64,000 nucleotides of DNA from Saccharibacillus deserti. Lineage in GTDB: Bacteria > Bacillota > Bacilli > Paenibacillales > Paenibacillaceae. The stretch is from NCBI RefSeq assembly GCF_013618475.1, contig NZ_JABJVN010000004.1, positions 124,001-188,000 on the forward strand. Reading direction: 5' to 3'. Numbering within the stretch: the first letter of the stretch is position 1; each line of letters opens with the position of its first letter. Under the pieces are notes generated by a model. The model was given only the letters and a program-made list of their open reading frames with translations. It was not told the origin of the DNA and searched no databases. Positions 16,046 to 25,245 of this stretch are shown here, piece after piece. The position numbers were made by a program, and so were the translations under genes.

Positions 16046-19000
16046 TCTTCGTATCTTCGGCCAGCAGCACGATCTTCGACAGGATCTCCGCGGTGCGCGG
16101 ATCTTCGTCGAGGAAAGGCAGGAAGAAACGGCCGCGCTGACCGCCATGCACCGGAATGATATTCAGGGCGCCTGCCGCCTGCTTATAGGCGATCCCGCTG
16201 CCCAGATGCACGGCATATTCGCCGAGCGTTCCGTCGATCCGGGCATAACTGCCGTCCAGACGGACATTCTCCGTGCCGAGCAGATCCAGCGACTCGCGCA
16301 CGATCGCCGTGCGCAGCTCGATTGTGGTCAGGCTGGCTTCCGGATCGACGCCGCCGACATGCGCCATGCTCACGACAAGATCCGCGTCGCGCATGATTTC
16401 GGAGAACAGCACCGGCGGAAGACCGGCAAGCGGAAGCGGCTTGTGCGTACGGCGGTCGCTGAATTGAATCTGCTCGAGCGTCGGCGCTTCCGTATCCGCC
16501 GGAGAGAACCAGTCCGCCATCGCGTACAGCGTCGCGATCACATTGCGTCCGTAGTCGACCTTCTGCAGTCCTTCTTCGTAGCTGACCGTCCAGCCCCGTC
16601 CGCGCAGCAGCGCGACCGTGCGGCTCGGCTGTACCTGATGTCCCGCATACCGGGAAGACGACAAGACCGCGGCTTTCTCGTCCGCATTCGGCAGGTACAG
16701 CTCACGGAAGATCTGCTTGAACGGCTGGCGCTGCGCCTGCGCCTGTTCCGGCCGCAGACCCCGTTTGATCAAGTTCCGCTGGAACAAAGACCATTGTCCG
16801 CTCGCATACAGATCGACGGGGTGGGCCACCACCAGCTCCGCTTCGGCCTGCAGCGGCAGTCCCGCGCCGCTCTCGATATCGGCCAGCGCCGATTCTTCGG
16901 CCCGGAAATAGCCAAGTTTCGGCCGTTCCGCCGTCTTATCCGCCAAACGGAAGACCAGCGTATCCAGCAGCGGCGAGACGACGGGATTGCCGTGCAGCTT
17001 GAGCAGTTCGGATACGCGGAACACCGCCTCCGTTTCCATGGAGCGCTCCAGCTCGCGGACGAAGCGCCGATGCTGTTCGGTCAGGTCGGTCTTGATTTCT
17101 TTTAGCCGCAGCACATGCTCGTCCTTGTTCAGACGCGAAGGGATCGATTTGAGCGGTTTGCCGTTCTTCTCCGCTTCGATCTCCGGCAGTCCGCGATCGT
17201 TGATCGTCAGCTTCATCCGCACATCGCCGATTTCGGTCGGCTGCATATGGACGCGCAGCTCGTCCATTTTGCCTGCTTCCATATCCCACTGCAGCCGCGT
17301 GGCATCGGCATAACCGGCGCTTCTGGCCAGGTTGCCGAGCGCGATCCGGCCCGCCGCGCTTTCGCTGGCCCGGCGCTGGGCGCCGAACTGGCGGCTTTCC
17401 AGCAGGAACTTCTGGATATAATCGTAACGCTCGCGCAGATCTTTCTCCCGATTCTTGGCAAGCGGGATCAGACTGTACGCCAGCAGTTGGTCTTTGCCTC
17501 GCTTGGAGGCCACCTGAGCACGAATCTCGTCAAGCTTAAGCCTGCCCAGTACCGCATCCGCGAACAGCTGCGAACGGCGGTGATTGGAGCCGCCCGAGAT
17601 GTATTTGGCACAATCGTACAGCTGCTTGAAGCGCTCGGCTCCGATCGCCTCGTACGCTTCTTCAAACCACTGGACATCGAACGCTCCATCGTTGAATTCC
17701 TGCGGCGTGATCGGCGAATAATGCGCGACGATCGTTTCTTTTTCCGCCGAGAAGCTTTCGTTGATGTGCGCATGGAAATACCAGGCGGCGCTGCGAAGTC
17801 CCGGCCAGTCCAGATATTCGGCCACAATCTCGATCCACTGCGGAGCGTACATGGCGGCTTCGAGCAGACGCTGCTCCGAAATCCCCGTACCCACAAGACT
17901 CTCCGCCAGTTTGGCCGCATCGTCGCTTTTGGCCGGATGGCAGTTCTTGAGCAGATCGCTGAGCGACTCCTTCTTCGTCAGGCTGTCGCCGTAACCGTAA
18001 ATATAGCCGCGGACAAACGTCTCGCCGCCGAGGCTGACCAGAATCCGGATGAATGCTTCCATGCCTTCGATCCGCAGCAGGGAAAAGGTAAGCGGAGTCG
18101 CTTCGGTCGCAAGGTCTCCCCGCGCCAGTTCGATCTCCAGCAGCCGGTCGACCACGCTGCGCAGAATCTTCTGCAGCGGTTCGCTCCGCTTAAGCTCTTC
18201 CGGCGGACTGGACGTCATATTGCGAAGCAGATAGTTGGCTTCGCTGCCGAGCAGCTGCTTATAGATTTCGTTGTCGCCGATCAGACCCATCGTGTGGGCT
18301 TTGAACAGCATGCGGATATCGAGAGACGAACCTCTCTGCTCGTCGAACGATCGGCGCGTCTGGTCGAACCGGAAACTCAGGGAGATGCTGCGTTTGAACG
18401 AAGCGTCGTCGTAGACTCTTCGGCGCACGAGAGCCATCCAGTCATTGGCTATCACCAGCCAGGCGGGACGGTCTTTGCCCGGCGCATCCTCGGGAAACTC
18501 GGCAAACAGCCGTTCCATGGCCGAAGCCGCCGCTTCGTAGGAAACTTCCGGCTCGCTGTCCTCGAGAAAAGCGCCGATCAGCAGGCTGACCGCGGCGGGA
18601 TAACGGCATTCGTCGAGAATTTTCCAGAACGTCCTTAAGGTCTCGAGCGGATAAAGGCCGCTTACATAGTCTTCCCGCCAATCCGACAGGAAAGGCAGCC
18701 GCTGCATTTTCTGATAATCGTAATGGGCGGCGAATTCGCTGTAATGGTCGCTCAGCATGCCGGCAAACGACTTCGTTTCCGCTATCATGTACAGGGCAAG
18801 CCGTTCTTCCGGTCCCAGGCCGCTTTCTTCGAGGTAGGTCCGCCATTCTTCGGCCAGCGGATAGTTATCCAGTACGGACTCGCGCTTGTAGTCCTGCTCC
18901 AGAGCCGCATTGTGAGAACCGGCGCGGTTGTAGGACAGCGGACGGAATTCGGCGCCGAGCAGCAGTTTTTCCTTGGCTTCCGCGTAATATTCCACTTCGT

Positions 19001-21095
19001 ATTCGGTATCGCGCAGCTCATGAATCCGCTCATCCAGACCGCGGATAAACGCTTCGCCCCGTTCCGCGTCCAGCGAGAAGATCCGGCCGAACTCGCCCTG
19101 CGGACCCGAGGACTCCAGCAGCCACGGCTCGGTCGTATGCGCATCGTACAGACCGAATCCTTTCTCGGCGGTATACAAGCTGCGCTCCGCAGGCGACTCC
19201 AGCTTCTGCAGCAGCTGTTCTTCCTTCGGCGTCGGATGAGCCACCTTGGCGGCAAGAGGAAGAAGCGCTTCGTAATCTTCCGCGCGCTCTCCGTCCGAGG
19301 ACAGTTCCGTCAGCAGCTCCAGACCGGCCAGACGCTGCAGCTCCGACTTGGCGCCGAGCAGACGGTCCAGCGTCCTTGCGAGCGCTGCCCGGGGTTGGCT
19401 CAGCAGCAGGGCGGTCGCGCTTTGCCGAAGCGAGCCCGTCTTGAGCTTCAGCACGGCCTCGACGCGCCGAAGCTCGCTGTCGTTCAGTTCGAGCGTCCTT
19501 GCCCGTTTGAGCGCCGTCTCGCGGTTGCGGATGTTTTTGTCCGTCAGCGTATCGAAAATAAATCCTCTTTGCACCTCGGACTCCGGCTCCATCAGGAAAA
19601 ACTTCAGCAGATCGTGCCGGTTGTCGGCGCTCATCGAACCCGACAGTCCGATCAAGCGCTCCGTCCATTCCGCGTCCATATCGTAAGCGGTCAGATACAT
19701 CATTTTGCGCAGCACCTGGGACGGATCGTAGGCATAAGGCAGAAAAGCAAGCGCCCCGGACGTCCCGCTCACCGGCTTGGCCGGGCCGTTTTGCAGCAGG
19801 GCGGCGAAAGCCTCGAATTGTCTGCGGCGTTCTTCCTTGTCTTCGAGCCCGGGCGCTTCCTCCAGTCCAAGTCTGCGGAGTCCGGTGCCCATCCGAAACG
19901 ATTCTTCATCGTCTTCCATCGTCCAATTGACGTTATACTCATATGTATAATTGACCAGCATCCAATACAGCAGCTCCGGATCACGCTCTTCGCTGTACAG
20001 CAGTTCGACGGCCGAAGCGTATTTAAGTTCCGCATGCTGGCTCATCGAGAGGACATATTGAGCCGCAACCTTGCGGTAATGTTCGCTCCCCGCCATAATG
20101 CGGCGCACCTGCCCCGGAAGCTCCGCTTCTTCGACCAGCGCCTGGGCGAACAGGGATACATAAACTTCCTGGGCATTGCTCGAGTCCAGCCAATCGGCTC
20201 TCGTCTGCGCGTCGACCAGCGCCGTATAGAGCCGTTCCAGCATCTTGGTAACCACCCGCTGATCGTCCGCTTCGAAAGGCACCCCGGTCCAGACCCCGGC
20301 GGCGCGGACAATCGAAGCATAACGAACGAATCCGTTGTCGAGAATCAGCCTCAGCAGATACAGGAACGCTTCCGGTGTACCGAAATCCATGCTCTCCACG
20401 ATCGACTGCCGCAGTCCTTCCTGCAGGCGAGCCGCCACGAGCAGATCTCCGACACTCTTGTGCAGATCCGGGCGGTGGCTCATCAGCATGCCGGCAATCA
20501 TCTCGCGGCTGAGCAGGGCCGTCTGGTTCTCGCCGAGCACGATATCCCGCAACGCCGACTCGACCCCGGCCTCGTTGGCGTCGAGCTTCTGCGCGATCAG
20601 ATCGGGAAGCGTATGGCTGATCCGGTAAAAAGCCCGTGTCCGCTCGCTCGAATAATCCCGCTGCGTCAGATAGTCGTCCAGCGAGAAGTCCGAAGCCTGC
20701 AGCCACATCTGTCCGACGATCTGCGACAGGATGCGCGTCAAATGGGCGGATAGATCCGAAGTCCGGAATGGACGACGCATGTAGCCGACCGCATACGGAT
20801 AGTCGGCAGCCTGCTCCGCCATCCGGCGTACCCGCTGCCCGGCTTCGTCCCCGATCCATACGGATACGGCTTCTTCCAGCGGCTTGAACAGGGTGTCGGG
20901 ATGACCTTCGGCCCGCTTCAGAAGCAGCCGGCGCATCTCCCGCACGCTTTCCTGATTCTCGTGGACATAGCCGTTCCCGGAAATTTCGTACAGACAGGCC
21001 GCAATTTCGGCGTGGGGTTCCCCAAGCTCCTGCGCCCGGCTCTTCAAGCCTTCGAAATAACGTTCCTCCTGCCTCATGCGCTCTTCTTCGTTCAT
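16008..21095 (-). CDS. Giant DUF5724/DUF4132-type protein
   Basis: 1695-aa soluble, alpha-helical protein. The C-terminal third matches the DUF4132 (MolR-like) pattern by eye: ELYLPNADEKAAVLSSSRYA, then SRTVALLRGRGWTVSYEEG, and a final block FFLPFLDEDPRTAEILSK and KIKDPQILEQI. The long N-terminal part looks like HEAT-like repeats and probably corresponds to DUF5724. There is no signal peptide or TM helix. The ATG at 21095 follows GAGGAGG with a 10-base spacer. It lies 37 bases downstream of a MoaD/ubiquitin-like protein gene and is likely co-transcribed with it. Biochemical function unknown. Confidence 0.8.
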   Translation of the reverse strand: MNEEERMRQEERYFEGLKSRAQELGEPHAEIAACLYEISGNGYVHENQESVREMRRLLLKRAEGHPDTLFKPLEEAVSVWIGDEAGQRVRRMAEQAADYPYAVGYMRRPFRTSDLSAHLTRILSQIVGQMWLQASDFSLDDYLTQRDYSSERTRAFYRISHTLPDLIAQKLDANEAGVESALRDIVLGENQTALLSREMIAGMLMSHRPDLHKSVGDLLVAARLQEGLRQSIVESMDFGTPEAFLYLLRLILDNGFVRYASIVRAAGVWTGVPFEADDQRVVTKMLERLYTALVDAQTRADWLDSSNAQEVYVSLFAQALVEEAELPGQVRRIMAGSEHYRKVAAQYVLSMSQHAELKYASAVELLYSEERDPELLYWMLVNYTYEYNVNWTMEDDEESFRMGTGLRRLGLEEAPGLEDKEERRRQFEAFAALLQNGPAKPVSGTSGALAFLPYAYDPSQVLRKMMYLTAYDMDAEWTERLIGLSGSMSADNRHDLLKFFLMEPESEVQRGFIFDTLTDKNIRNRETALKRARTLELNDSELRRVEAVLKLKTGSLRQSATALLLSQPRAALARTLDRLLGAKSELQRLAGLELLTELSSDGERAEDYEALLPLAAKVAHPTPKEEQLLQKLESPAERSLYTAEKGFGLYDAHTTEPWLLESSGPQGEFGRIFSLDAERGEAFIRGLDERIHELRDTEYEVEYYAEAKEKLLLGAEFRPLSYNRAGSHNAALEQDYKRESVLDNYPLAEEWRTYLEESGLGPEERLALYMIAETKSFAGMLSDHYSEFAAHYDYQKMQRLPFLSDWREDYVSGLYPLETLRTFWKILDECRYPAAVSLLIGAFLEDSEPEVSYEAAASAMERLFAEFPEDAPGKDRPAWLVIANDWMALVRRRVYDDASFKRSISLSFRFDQTRRSFDEQRGSSLDIRMLFKAHTMGLIGDNEIYKQLLGSEANYLLRNMTSSPPEELKRSEPLQKILRSVVDRLLEIELARGDLATEATPLTFSLLRIEGMEAFIRILVSLGGETFVRGYIYGYGDSLTKKESLSDLLKNCHPAKSDDAAKLAESLVGTGISEQRLLEAAMYAPQWIEIVAEYLDWPGLRSAAWYFHAHINESFSAEKETIVAHYSPITPQEFNDGAFDVQWFEEAYEAIGAERFKQLYDCAKYISGGSNHRRSQLFADAVLGRLKLDEIRAQVASKRGKDQLLAYSLIPLAKNREKDLRERYDYIQKFLLESRQFGAQRRASESAAGRIALGNLARSAGYADATRLQWDMEAGKMDELRVHMQPTEIGDVRMKLTINDRGLPEIEAEKNGKPLKSIPSRLNKDEHVLRLKEIKTDLTEQHRRFVRELERSMETEAVFRVSELLKLHGNPVVSPLLDTLVFRLADKTAERPKLGYFRAEESALADIESGAGLPLQAEAELVVAHPVDLYASGQWSLFQRNLIKRGLRPEQAQAQRQPFKQIFRELYLPNADEKAAVLSSSRYAGHQVQPSRTVALLRGRGWTVSYEEGLQKVDYGRNVIATLYAMADWFSPADTEAPTLEQIQFSDRRTHKPLPLAGLPPVLFSEIMRDADLVVSMAHVGGVDPEASLTTIELRTAIVRESLDLLGTENVRLDGSYARIDGTLGEYAVHLGSGIAYKQAAGALNIIPVHGGQRGRFFLPFLDEDPRTAEILSKIVLLAEDTKIKDPQILEQIRG

Positions 21096-21132
21096 GATTC
21101 GTTCGCCTCCTCGATCGCTGGGTTCGATCCGG

Positions 21133-21555
21133 TCAGCGGCCCCAATAGCCGCCGGCCAGCATCGTAAAGCGCATAAATACAACTTCGTCCCCGTCCGCAA
21201 GCGTGAGCGGCACATCGAGACCGGTGACTTCTTCGCGGCGTACAAAGACGCGGTACAGCCCGTCTTCAAAAGCCAGGATCGCGGCCGATACCGCCTGATC
21301 GGCATCCGGCGATTTCTCCCCGTACACGGCCCCGAAACCGATCCGTCCGCTGCCTGCCTCTTCGCCGATCTCCTGTTCGGTGAGATAAGGCAGCAGATTG
21401 CCGGTTGTCTTCTTCCCTGCGAATTCTTCGACCATCAGCCGCGCCGTTTGTTCGATCAATTCGCGCAGCGTGCGCGGCATGCCGGGAAGGTCCAGCTCGC
21501 GCCCGGCGATTCCCCGTTTGCGGCCGGAACTTTTGACGATTGCGGTCAGCTTCAT
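21133..21555 (-). CDS. MoaD/ubiquitin-like beta-grasp protein
   Basis: 140-aa protein with a beta-grasp layout. Strand 1 is MKLTAIVKSSG, strand 2 and helix are RELDLPGMPRTLRELIEQ, then an insertion of about 50 aa. It finishes YRVFVRREEV and LTLADGDEVVFMRFTMLAGG, very like the MoaD/ThiS ending (LxDGDEVxF...GG). The Gly-Gly is followed by YWGR, so a free GG tail would need trimming, or the tail may simply not be used. GAGGAGG lies 7 bases before the ATG. It precedes the giant DUF4132-type gene by 37 bases. No E1-, E2- or JAB-like gene is visible next to it. Confidence 0.65.
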   Translation of the reverse strand: MKLTAIVKSSGRKRGIAGRELDLPGMPRTLRELIEQTARLMVEEFAGKKTTGNLLPYLTEQEIGEEAGSGRIGFGAVYGEKSPDADQAVSAAILAFEDGLYRVFVRREEVTGLDVPLTLADGDEVVFMRFTMLAGGYWGR

Positions 21556-21660
21556 AGTGGTTCCTCCTCGCGGCTGCGGCCCAAAAGCCGATTTCTTTAC
21601 AAAAAAGCGAATAAACGTTCCCCTATTCTTCAACATTTATTCTATCAGAATTCCGGACAC

Positions 21661-21688
21661 AAAAAAACCCGCCGCATCCGCGGCGGAT
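21661..21688 (-). terminator. Rho-independent terminator
   Basis: On the minus strand CCGCCGC-GGAT-GCGGCGG then seven T. It ends the acyl-CoA dehydrogenase-like gene and separates it from the beta-grasp gene. Confidence 0.85.
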
Positions 21689-21701
21689 CTCTTTTACTCG
21701 T

Positions 21702-23036
21702 CTACTCGTCTAGGGCCGTACGTGCCAGCGTCTGGAGCACCGCATCTTCCATCGGAGGATTGTGCAGACCGGCCCGCACATCGCGGTAGTACCGTTCCAG
21801 CGGTAAGTTTCTCGACAAACTGGCTCCGCCGACGATCTTCATCGCTTTGTCGACGACCTGCGCGGCCAGGTGGGTGGCATTGTATTTGACCCAGCCGAAT
21901 TCCGGGCGCATCGAAGCCCGTTCTTCCGGCAGACGGTCCCAGCGGTCGGCGATATCGTACAGAGCCGTGCGCGCCAGGCGCAGCTCGCTGTCGATCTGGC
22001 CGAGCCACTGCCGGATATGCGGCAGGGCGGAGATCGGTTCCTTGAGGCTGTTCGGCGTATACGTCTTGGCGAAGTTCAGCGCGTAATCCCGCGCCGCGTA
22101 CGCGATGCCGAGATAGCAGGCCGGAATATGGAGCATCCATCCGTCCCCGTCGTCGATGCTGCCTTTGGTTTGGCCCGGTGTATAAATTCCCATGACTTGT
22201 GCGTCCGGTACGAACACTCCGTCCAGAATGATATCGTGGCTGCCGGTCGCGCGCATGCCCAGGGTATCCCATGTTTCTTCCAGCGTTACGCCGGCGGCCG
22301 TACGAAGTTCGGCCGCCCGTCGCTGAGAAACTTCGGCCCGCCGCGCAATTTCCGCTTCGCCGGGCAGTGCCGCTCCGCCCGGAGCGAACGGCGATCCGGC
22401 CGGTGCAGGCGCTTCCGCCGATTCGCTGGCGGTAACGTCTGCACCGTTCAACGCGCAGAGTCTGATGATGAAATCGCCGACTTCCGGCGAATTGTCGATT
22501 CCCGCGCTGACGATATAGTCCGTCAGCAGCGGACCAAGCGTACTGTACGTTTTGCGGCCCGCCAGTTTCCAGCCGCCTTCGACGCGCACGGCTGTCGTCT
22601 GCGGACGTCCTCCGCGGGTCGGGCTGCCGGTCGCGCGTTCGCTGGCGAATTTGTTGACCATGGCACCCAAACCGACCACGTCCCGGCAGAAGTCGGAATA
22701 ACTCGGCTCCGGCCAAATATCCGTCTCGCGGTAGTGCAGCATCATGCCTCCGTGCCAGCCGGCGCTGAGCGCGGTCGAACCGTCGCCGCGCGCGATGCGT
22801 TCCTGCACGAGCAGCCACTCGTACAAAGATACTCCGTCGCCGCCCTGCTCTTGGGCAAGCGTCAGCTTGGCGTACCCGGCCGCTTTGAGTTCTTCGAAAT
22901 TTTCGAACGGAAACGAACCTTCGCGGTCATGTTTGGCCGCACGCCCGGCGAAACGTTCCGCCAGACCATCCGCCCAGGCCGCAAGTTTCTCCTCGCGTTC
23001 GTTTCTGACGAACGCGTCGATCGCTTTTTTCCTCAT
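21702..23036 (-). CDS. Acyl-CoA dehydrogenase-family flavoprotein
   Basis: 444-aa FAD-dependent enzyme of the acyl-CoA dehydrogenase/DszC-like group. Family lines include the N-terminal helical domain (FENFEELKAAGYAKLTLAQE), the central beta-domain (GGWKLAGRKTYSTLGPLLTD; WDTLGMRATGSHDIILDGVF) and the C-terminal helical bundle with VVDKAMKIVGGASLSRNLPL. An Ala/Pro/Glu-rich insertion of about 45 aa (around residues 200-245) interrupts the beta-domain and makes it longer than usual. The substrate is unknown; it may be a monooxygenase-type member. Monocistronic. Confidence 0.82.
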   Translation of the reverse strand: MRKKAIDAFVRNEREEKLAAWADGLAERFAGRAAKHDREGSFPFENFEELKAAGYAKLTLAQEQGGDGVSLYEWLLVQERIARGDGSTALSAGWHGGMMLHYRETDIWPEPSYSDFCRDVVGLGAMVNKFASERATGSPTRGGRPQTTAVRVEGGWKLAGRKTYSTLGPLLTDYIVSAGIDNSPEVGDFIIRLCALNGADVTASESAEAPAPAGSPFAPGGAALPGEAEIARRAEVSQRRAAELRTAAGVTLEETWDTLGMRATGSHDIILDGVFVPDAQVMGIYTPGQTKGSIDDGDGWMLHIPACYLGIAYAARDYALNFAKTYTPNSLKEPISALPHIRQWLGQIDSELRLARTALYDIADRWDRLPEERASMRPEFGWVKYNATHLAAQVVDKAMKIVGGASLSRNLPLERYYRDVRAGLHNPPMEDAVLQTLARTALDE

Positions 23037-23169
23037 TATTCGCTCATCCCTTCCGCTGTCCAGTCCCGATCTTTCTTCTATTATAGAGAAAAAAGGTTCC
23101 GTAAAGCAAAGCGGACGACTCGGATTTGCGAATACGAAAACTAAATCGATTATTTTGAATCAAAGGTTA

Positions 23170-23187
23170 CTGACACACTGCTGTCAG
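23170..23187. promoter_or_regulatory. Candidate operator upstream of VOC gene
   Basis: CTGACA-CACTGC-TGTCAG is a perfect 6-bp inverted repeat 65 bases before the VOC start codon. No regulator gene is adjacent, so the binding protein is unknown. Confidence 0.4.
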
Positions 23188-23252
23188 CAGCAGGTTGGTA
23201 GGATACGGATATTCCCATCGAAAGAATAAACTTTTATACCCAGGAGGCTATC

Positions 23253-23621
23253 ATGTCAGTAACCGGACCCGATTTTATTTCCTTGCAGGTGAGCGATCTC
23301 GAACGTTCTGCCGAATTCTATCAACACCATCTTGGGCTGGTTCGCTCGCAGGCGGGACCTCCTCATGCCGTAGTCTTTGAGACGAAGCCTATCGCCTTTG
23401 CTCTTCGCGACCGGATCCCGGGTGTCGGCTTCGGCGCGGGCACCCGGCCCGGACTTGGCGTCGCGCTGTGGCTTCAGGCTCCCGATTCGCAGGACATCCA
23501 TGATCGGCTTCTGGCCGCGGGCGTAGCGATTGCTTCTCCGCCGATTGATGGGCCTTTTGGGCGCACCTTTACTTTTGCCGACCCGGACGGCTATCTGATT
23601 ACTCTTCACGGCAAAGCCTGA
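23253..23621 (+). CDS. VOC-family (glyoxalase/bleomycin-resistance-like) protein
   Basis: 122-aa cytoplasmic protein with paired beta-alpha-beta-beta-beta units of the vicinal oxygen chelate superfamily. FISLQVSDLERSAEFYQHHL opens the first module and TFTFADPDGYLITLHG closes the second, with a candidate metal ligand in the PDGY region. The closest functional types are glyoxalase-like or antibiotic-binding proteins; the ligand is unknown. AGGAGG precedes the ATG by 7 bases. It stands alone between a dyad operator and a strong terminator. Confidence 0.85.
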   Translation: MSVTGPDFISLQVSDLERSAEFYQHHLGLVRSQAGPPHAVVFETKPIAFALRDRIPGVGFGAGTRPGLGVALWLQAPDSQDIHDRLLAAGVAIASPPIDGPFGRTFTFADPDGYLITLHGKA

Positions 23622-23629
23622 TCCGCCGA

Positions 23630-23676
23630 AAAAAGCCTGACCGTCTGCCCGTTCTTCGGGCAGGGGTCAGGCTTTT
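23630..23676. terminator. Bidirectional terminator
   Basis: AAAAGCCTGACC...GGTCAGGCTTTT with inner CTGCCCG/CGGGCAG stem, between convergent genes. Confidence 0.9.
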
Positions 23677-23703
23677 GCTCGTATATGCCTCAAGTCTTCC
23701 GGC

Positions 23704-24180
23704 TTACAGCTTCTTCTCCATCTGGTAATCGGTAATCGCGTACCCGGCCTTTTGATAGACATGCAGGGCGGTCGGATTATGTCCGAATACATGCAGACCG
23801 ATCGTCGAAGCTCCCAGCGCACGCGCCGCCTCGTCGAGCACACGCATCGTAGCCTGTCCCAGGCCTCTGCCCCGGTACGATTCTTCGAGGATAATGTCGT
23901 ACAGAAAAGCACGCGTTCCCGCCGGCGCATCCGATACGTGCAGCCAGACACTGCCGATATTCGTCGGCTCGGCTCCGTAACGGATCACGTACAGATAATG
24001 CTCTTTCGTCTGTACGCCGTCCGGCAGGTATTTGCGGTAAACGGCCTCGGACAGCTCCAGCGATTCTTCTTCCGTCCAGGTGCCGGCCGTCACTTTGTCC
24101 CGGGCGAATTCCACGACCGAACGGGCTCTGAACAACCGGAATTCGTCTTCGTTCATCCGTTCAAGGGTAACTTGTTCCAT
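23704..24180 (-). CDS. GNAT family N-acetyltransferase
   Basis: 158-aa acetyltransferase. Motif A is ILEESYRGRGLGQATMRVL and motif B STIGLHVFGHNPTALHVYQ, followed by AGYAITDYQMEKKL. The acceptor substrate is unknown. AGGAGG lies six bases before the ATG. It is 52 bases downstream of the radical SAM gene and probably in one transcript with it. Confidence 0.88.
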   Translation of the reverse strand: MEQVTLERMNEDEFRLFRARSVVEFARDKVTAGTWTEEESLELSEAVYRKYLPDGVQTKEHYLYVIRYGAEPTNIGSVWLHVSDAPAGTRAFLYDIILEESYRGRGLGQATMRVLDEAARALGASTIGLHVFGHNPTALHVYQKAGYAITDYQMEKKL

Positions 24181-24232
24181 GCAGCTCCTCCTTCTGTTGA
24201 TGGATCCTTCATGCCGTACTGTTCCTTCTGCG

Positions 24233-25120
24233 TCAAGCCCCGAACCGCTTCCGGTACCCGCACTTCCGGCACAGCTCCTCTACCGCCTCGCGGCGCGAGA
24301 ATCCGTACACGATATCGTTGGCGCGTTTGCTCTCCACGATCTCGGAAAACTCCTGCTCGAGAACGTTGCCGAGGTTGATGACGCCTTCTCCGTCCAGGCA
24401 GCACGGAACAACCGTACCGTCGACCAGAATAGCCGCATGGCTCCGCAGCGCGTGGCAGAACCCTTTGCCGTCGTCTTCCGGCGCGCTGAGGCTCGGCCAC
24501 TGGAACTCGTGATCCTGATTCAGATAGACGTTGCCCGAGACCTTGAGCCCTTTGCCGCGCTCGAACCGTTCTTCGATCCGGTAATCCAGATCGTATTCGC
24601 GCTCGATCAGCTCCAGCGTCTCGCGGTTGCGGCTGCGTGCGGCATTGGTCATATTGTCTTCGGTGAGATTCCACAGGCGGAACGAGAAGATCAGCTTGCC
24701 CGACACTTCATGCTCCGAAGCGTCGCGCACGAACGAGAGGATATCGGCCAGGTAGCCGTTGCGGTCGGTCGAACCGGCGTGGCCGTCGAAGCTGTGCAGC
24801 GAAAAGTTCATCTGGCGCAGCGCCGGCTTGCCCAGCAGCTTGTCGCGGTTCTTGGCAATCAAGGTGCCGTTTGTCGTGATATTGACGTGGAAGCCGCGTT
24901 CATGCGCCAAATCCAGCAGCACATCGATCTTCGGATGCAGCAGCGGTTCGCCTTTGACATGCAGATAGATATGGTTCGTATGCGGATCGATCTTGTCCAG
25001 AATCTGCGCGAAGGTCTCGGGCTTGATGAACTTGGCCTGACGGGCTGTCGGCGGGCAGAAATGGCAGGACAAATTGCAGACGCTCGTGATTTCGATATAG
25101 ACTTTCTTGAATGTTTTCAA
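24233..25120 (-). CDS. Radical SAM protein with C-terminal Cys cluster
   Basis: 295-aa radical S-adenosylmethionine enzyme. The [4Fe-4S] motif is CNLSCHFC (C-x3-C-x2-C) near residue 15. Then come the SAM-binding GEPLLHP and VNITTNGTL. C-terminal cysteines (VVPCCLDGEG; CRKCGYRKRF) look like a SPASM-type auxiliary cluster region. I prefer the TTG start at 25120: GGAG is nine bases upstream and the protein then begins MKTFKKVYIEITSVCNLSC, as in homologues; an ATG at 25135 has no good ribosome site. Substrate unknown. Confidence 0.85.
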   Translation of the reverse strand: MKTFKKVYIEITSVCNLSCHFCPPTARQAKFIKPETFAQILDKIDPHTNHIYLHVKGEPLLHPKIDVLLDLAHERGFHVNITTNGTLIAKNRDKLLGKPALRQMNFSLHSFDGHAGSTDRNGYLADILSFVRDASEHEVSGKLIFSFRLWNLTEDNMTNAARSRNRETLELIEREYDLDYRIEERFERGKGLKVSGNVYLNQDHEFQWPSLSAPEDDGKGFCHALRSHAAILVDGTVVPCCLDGEGVINLGNVLEQEFSEIVESKRANDIVYGFSRREAVEELCRKCGYRKRFGA

Positions 25121-25245
25121 AAGTTGACGCTCCATTCCCGATGTAGGTTCTGTGTCTATTATGTGTTCCGGGGAGCAAAAGCTCAAGTCCCGAAAAAACT
25201 CATTCCCCAAATCGGCAGGAGGCACGGTCGGGATCTTCTCCGGGC

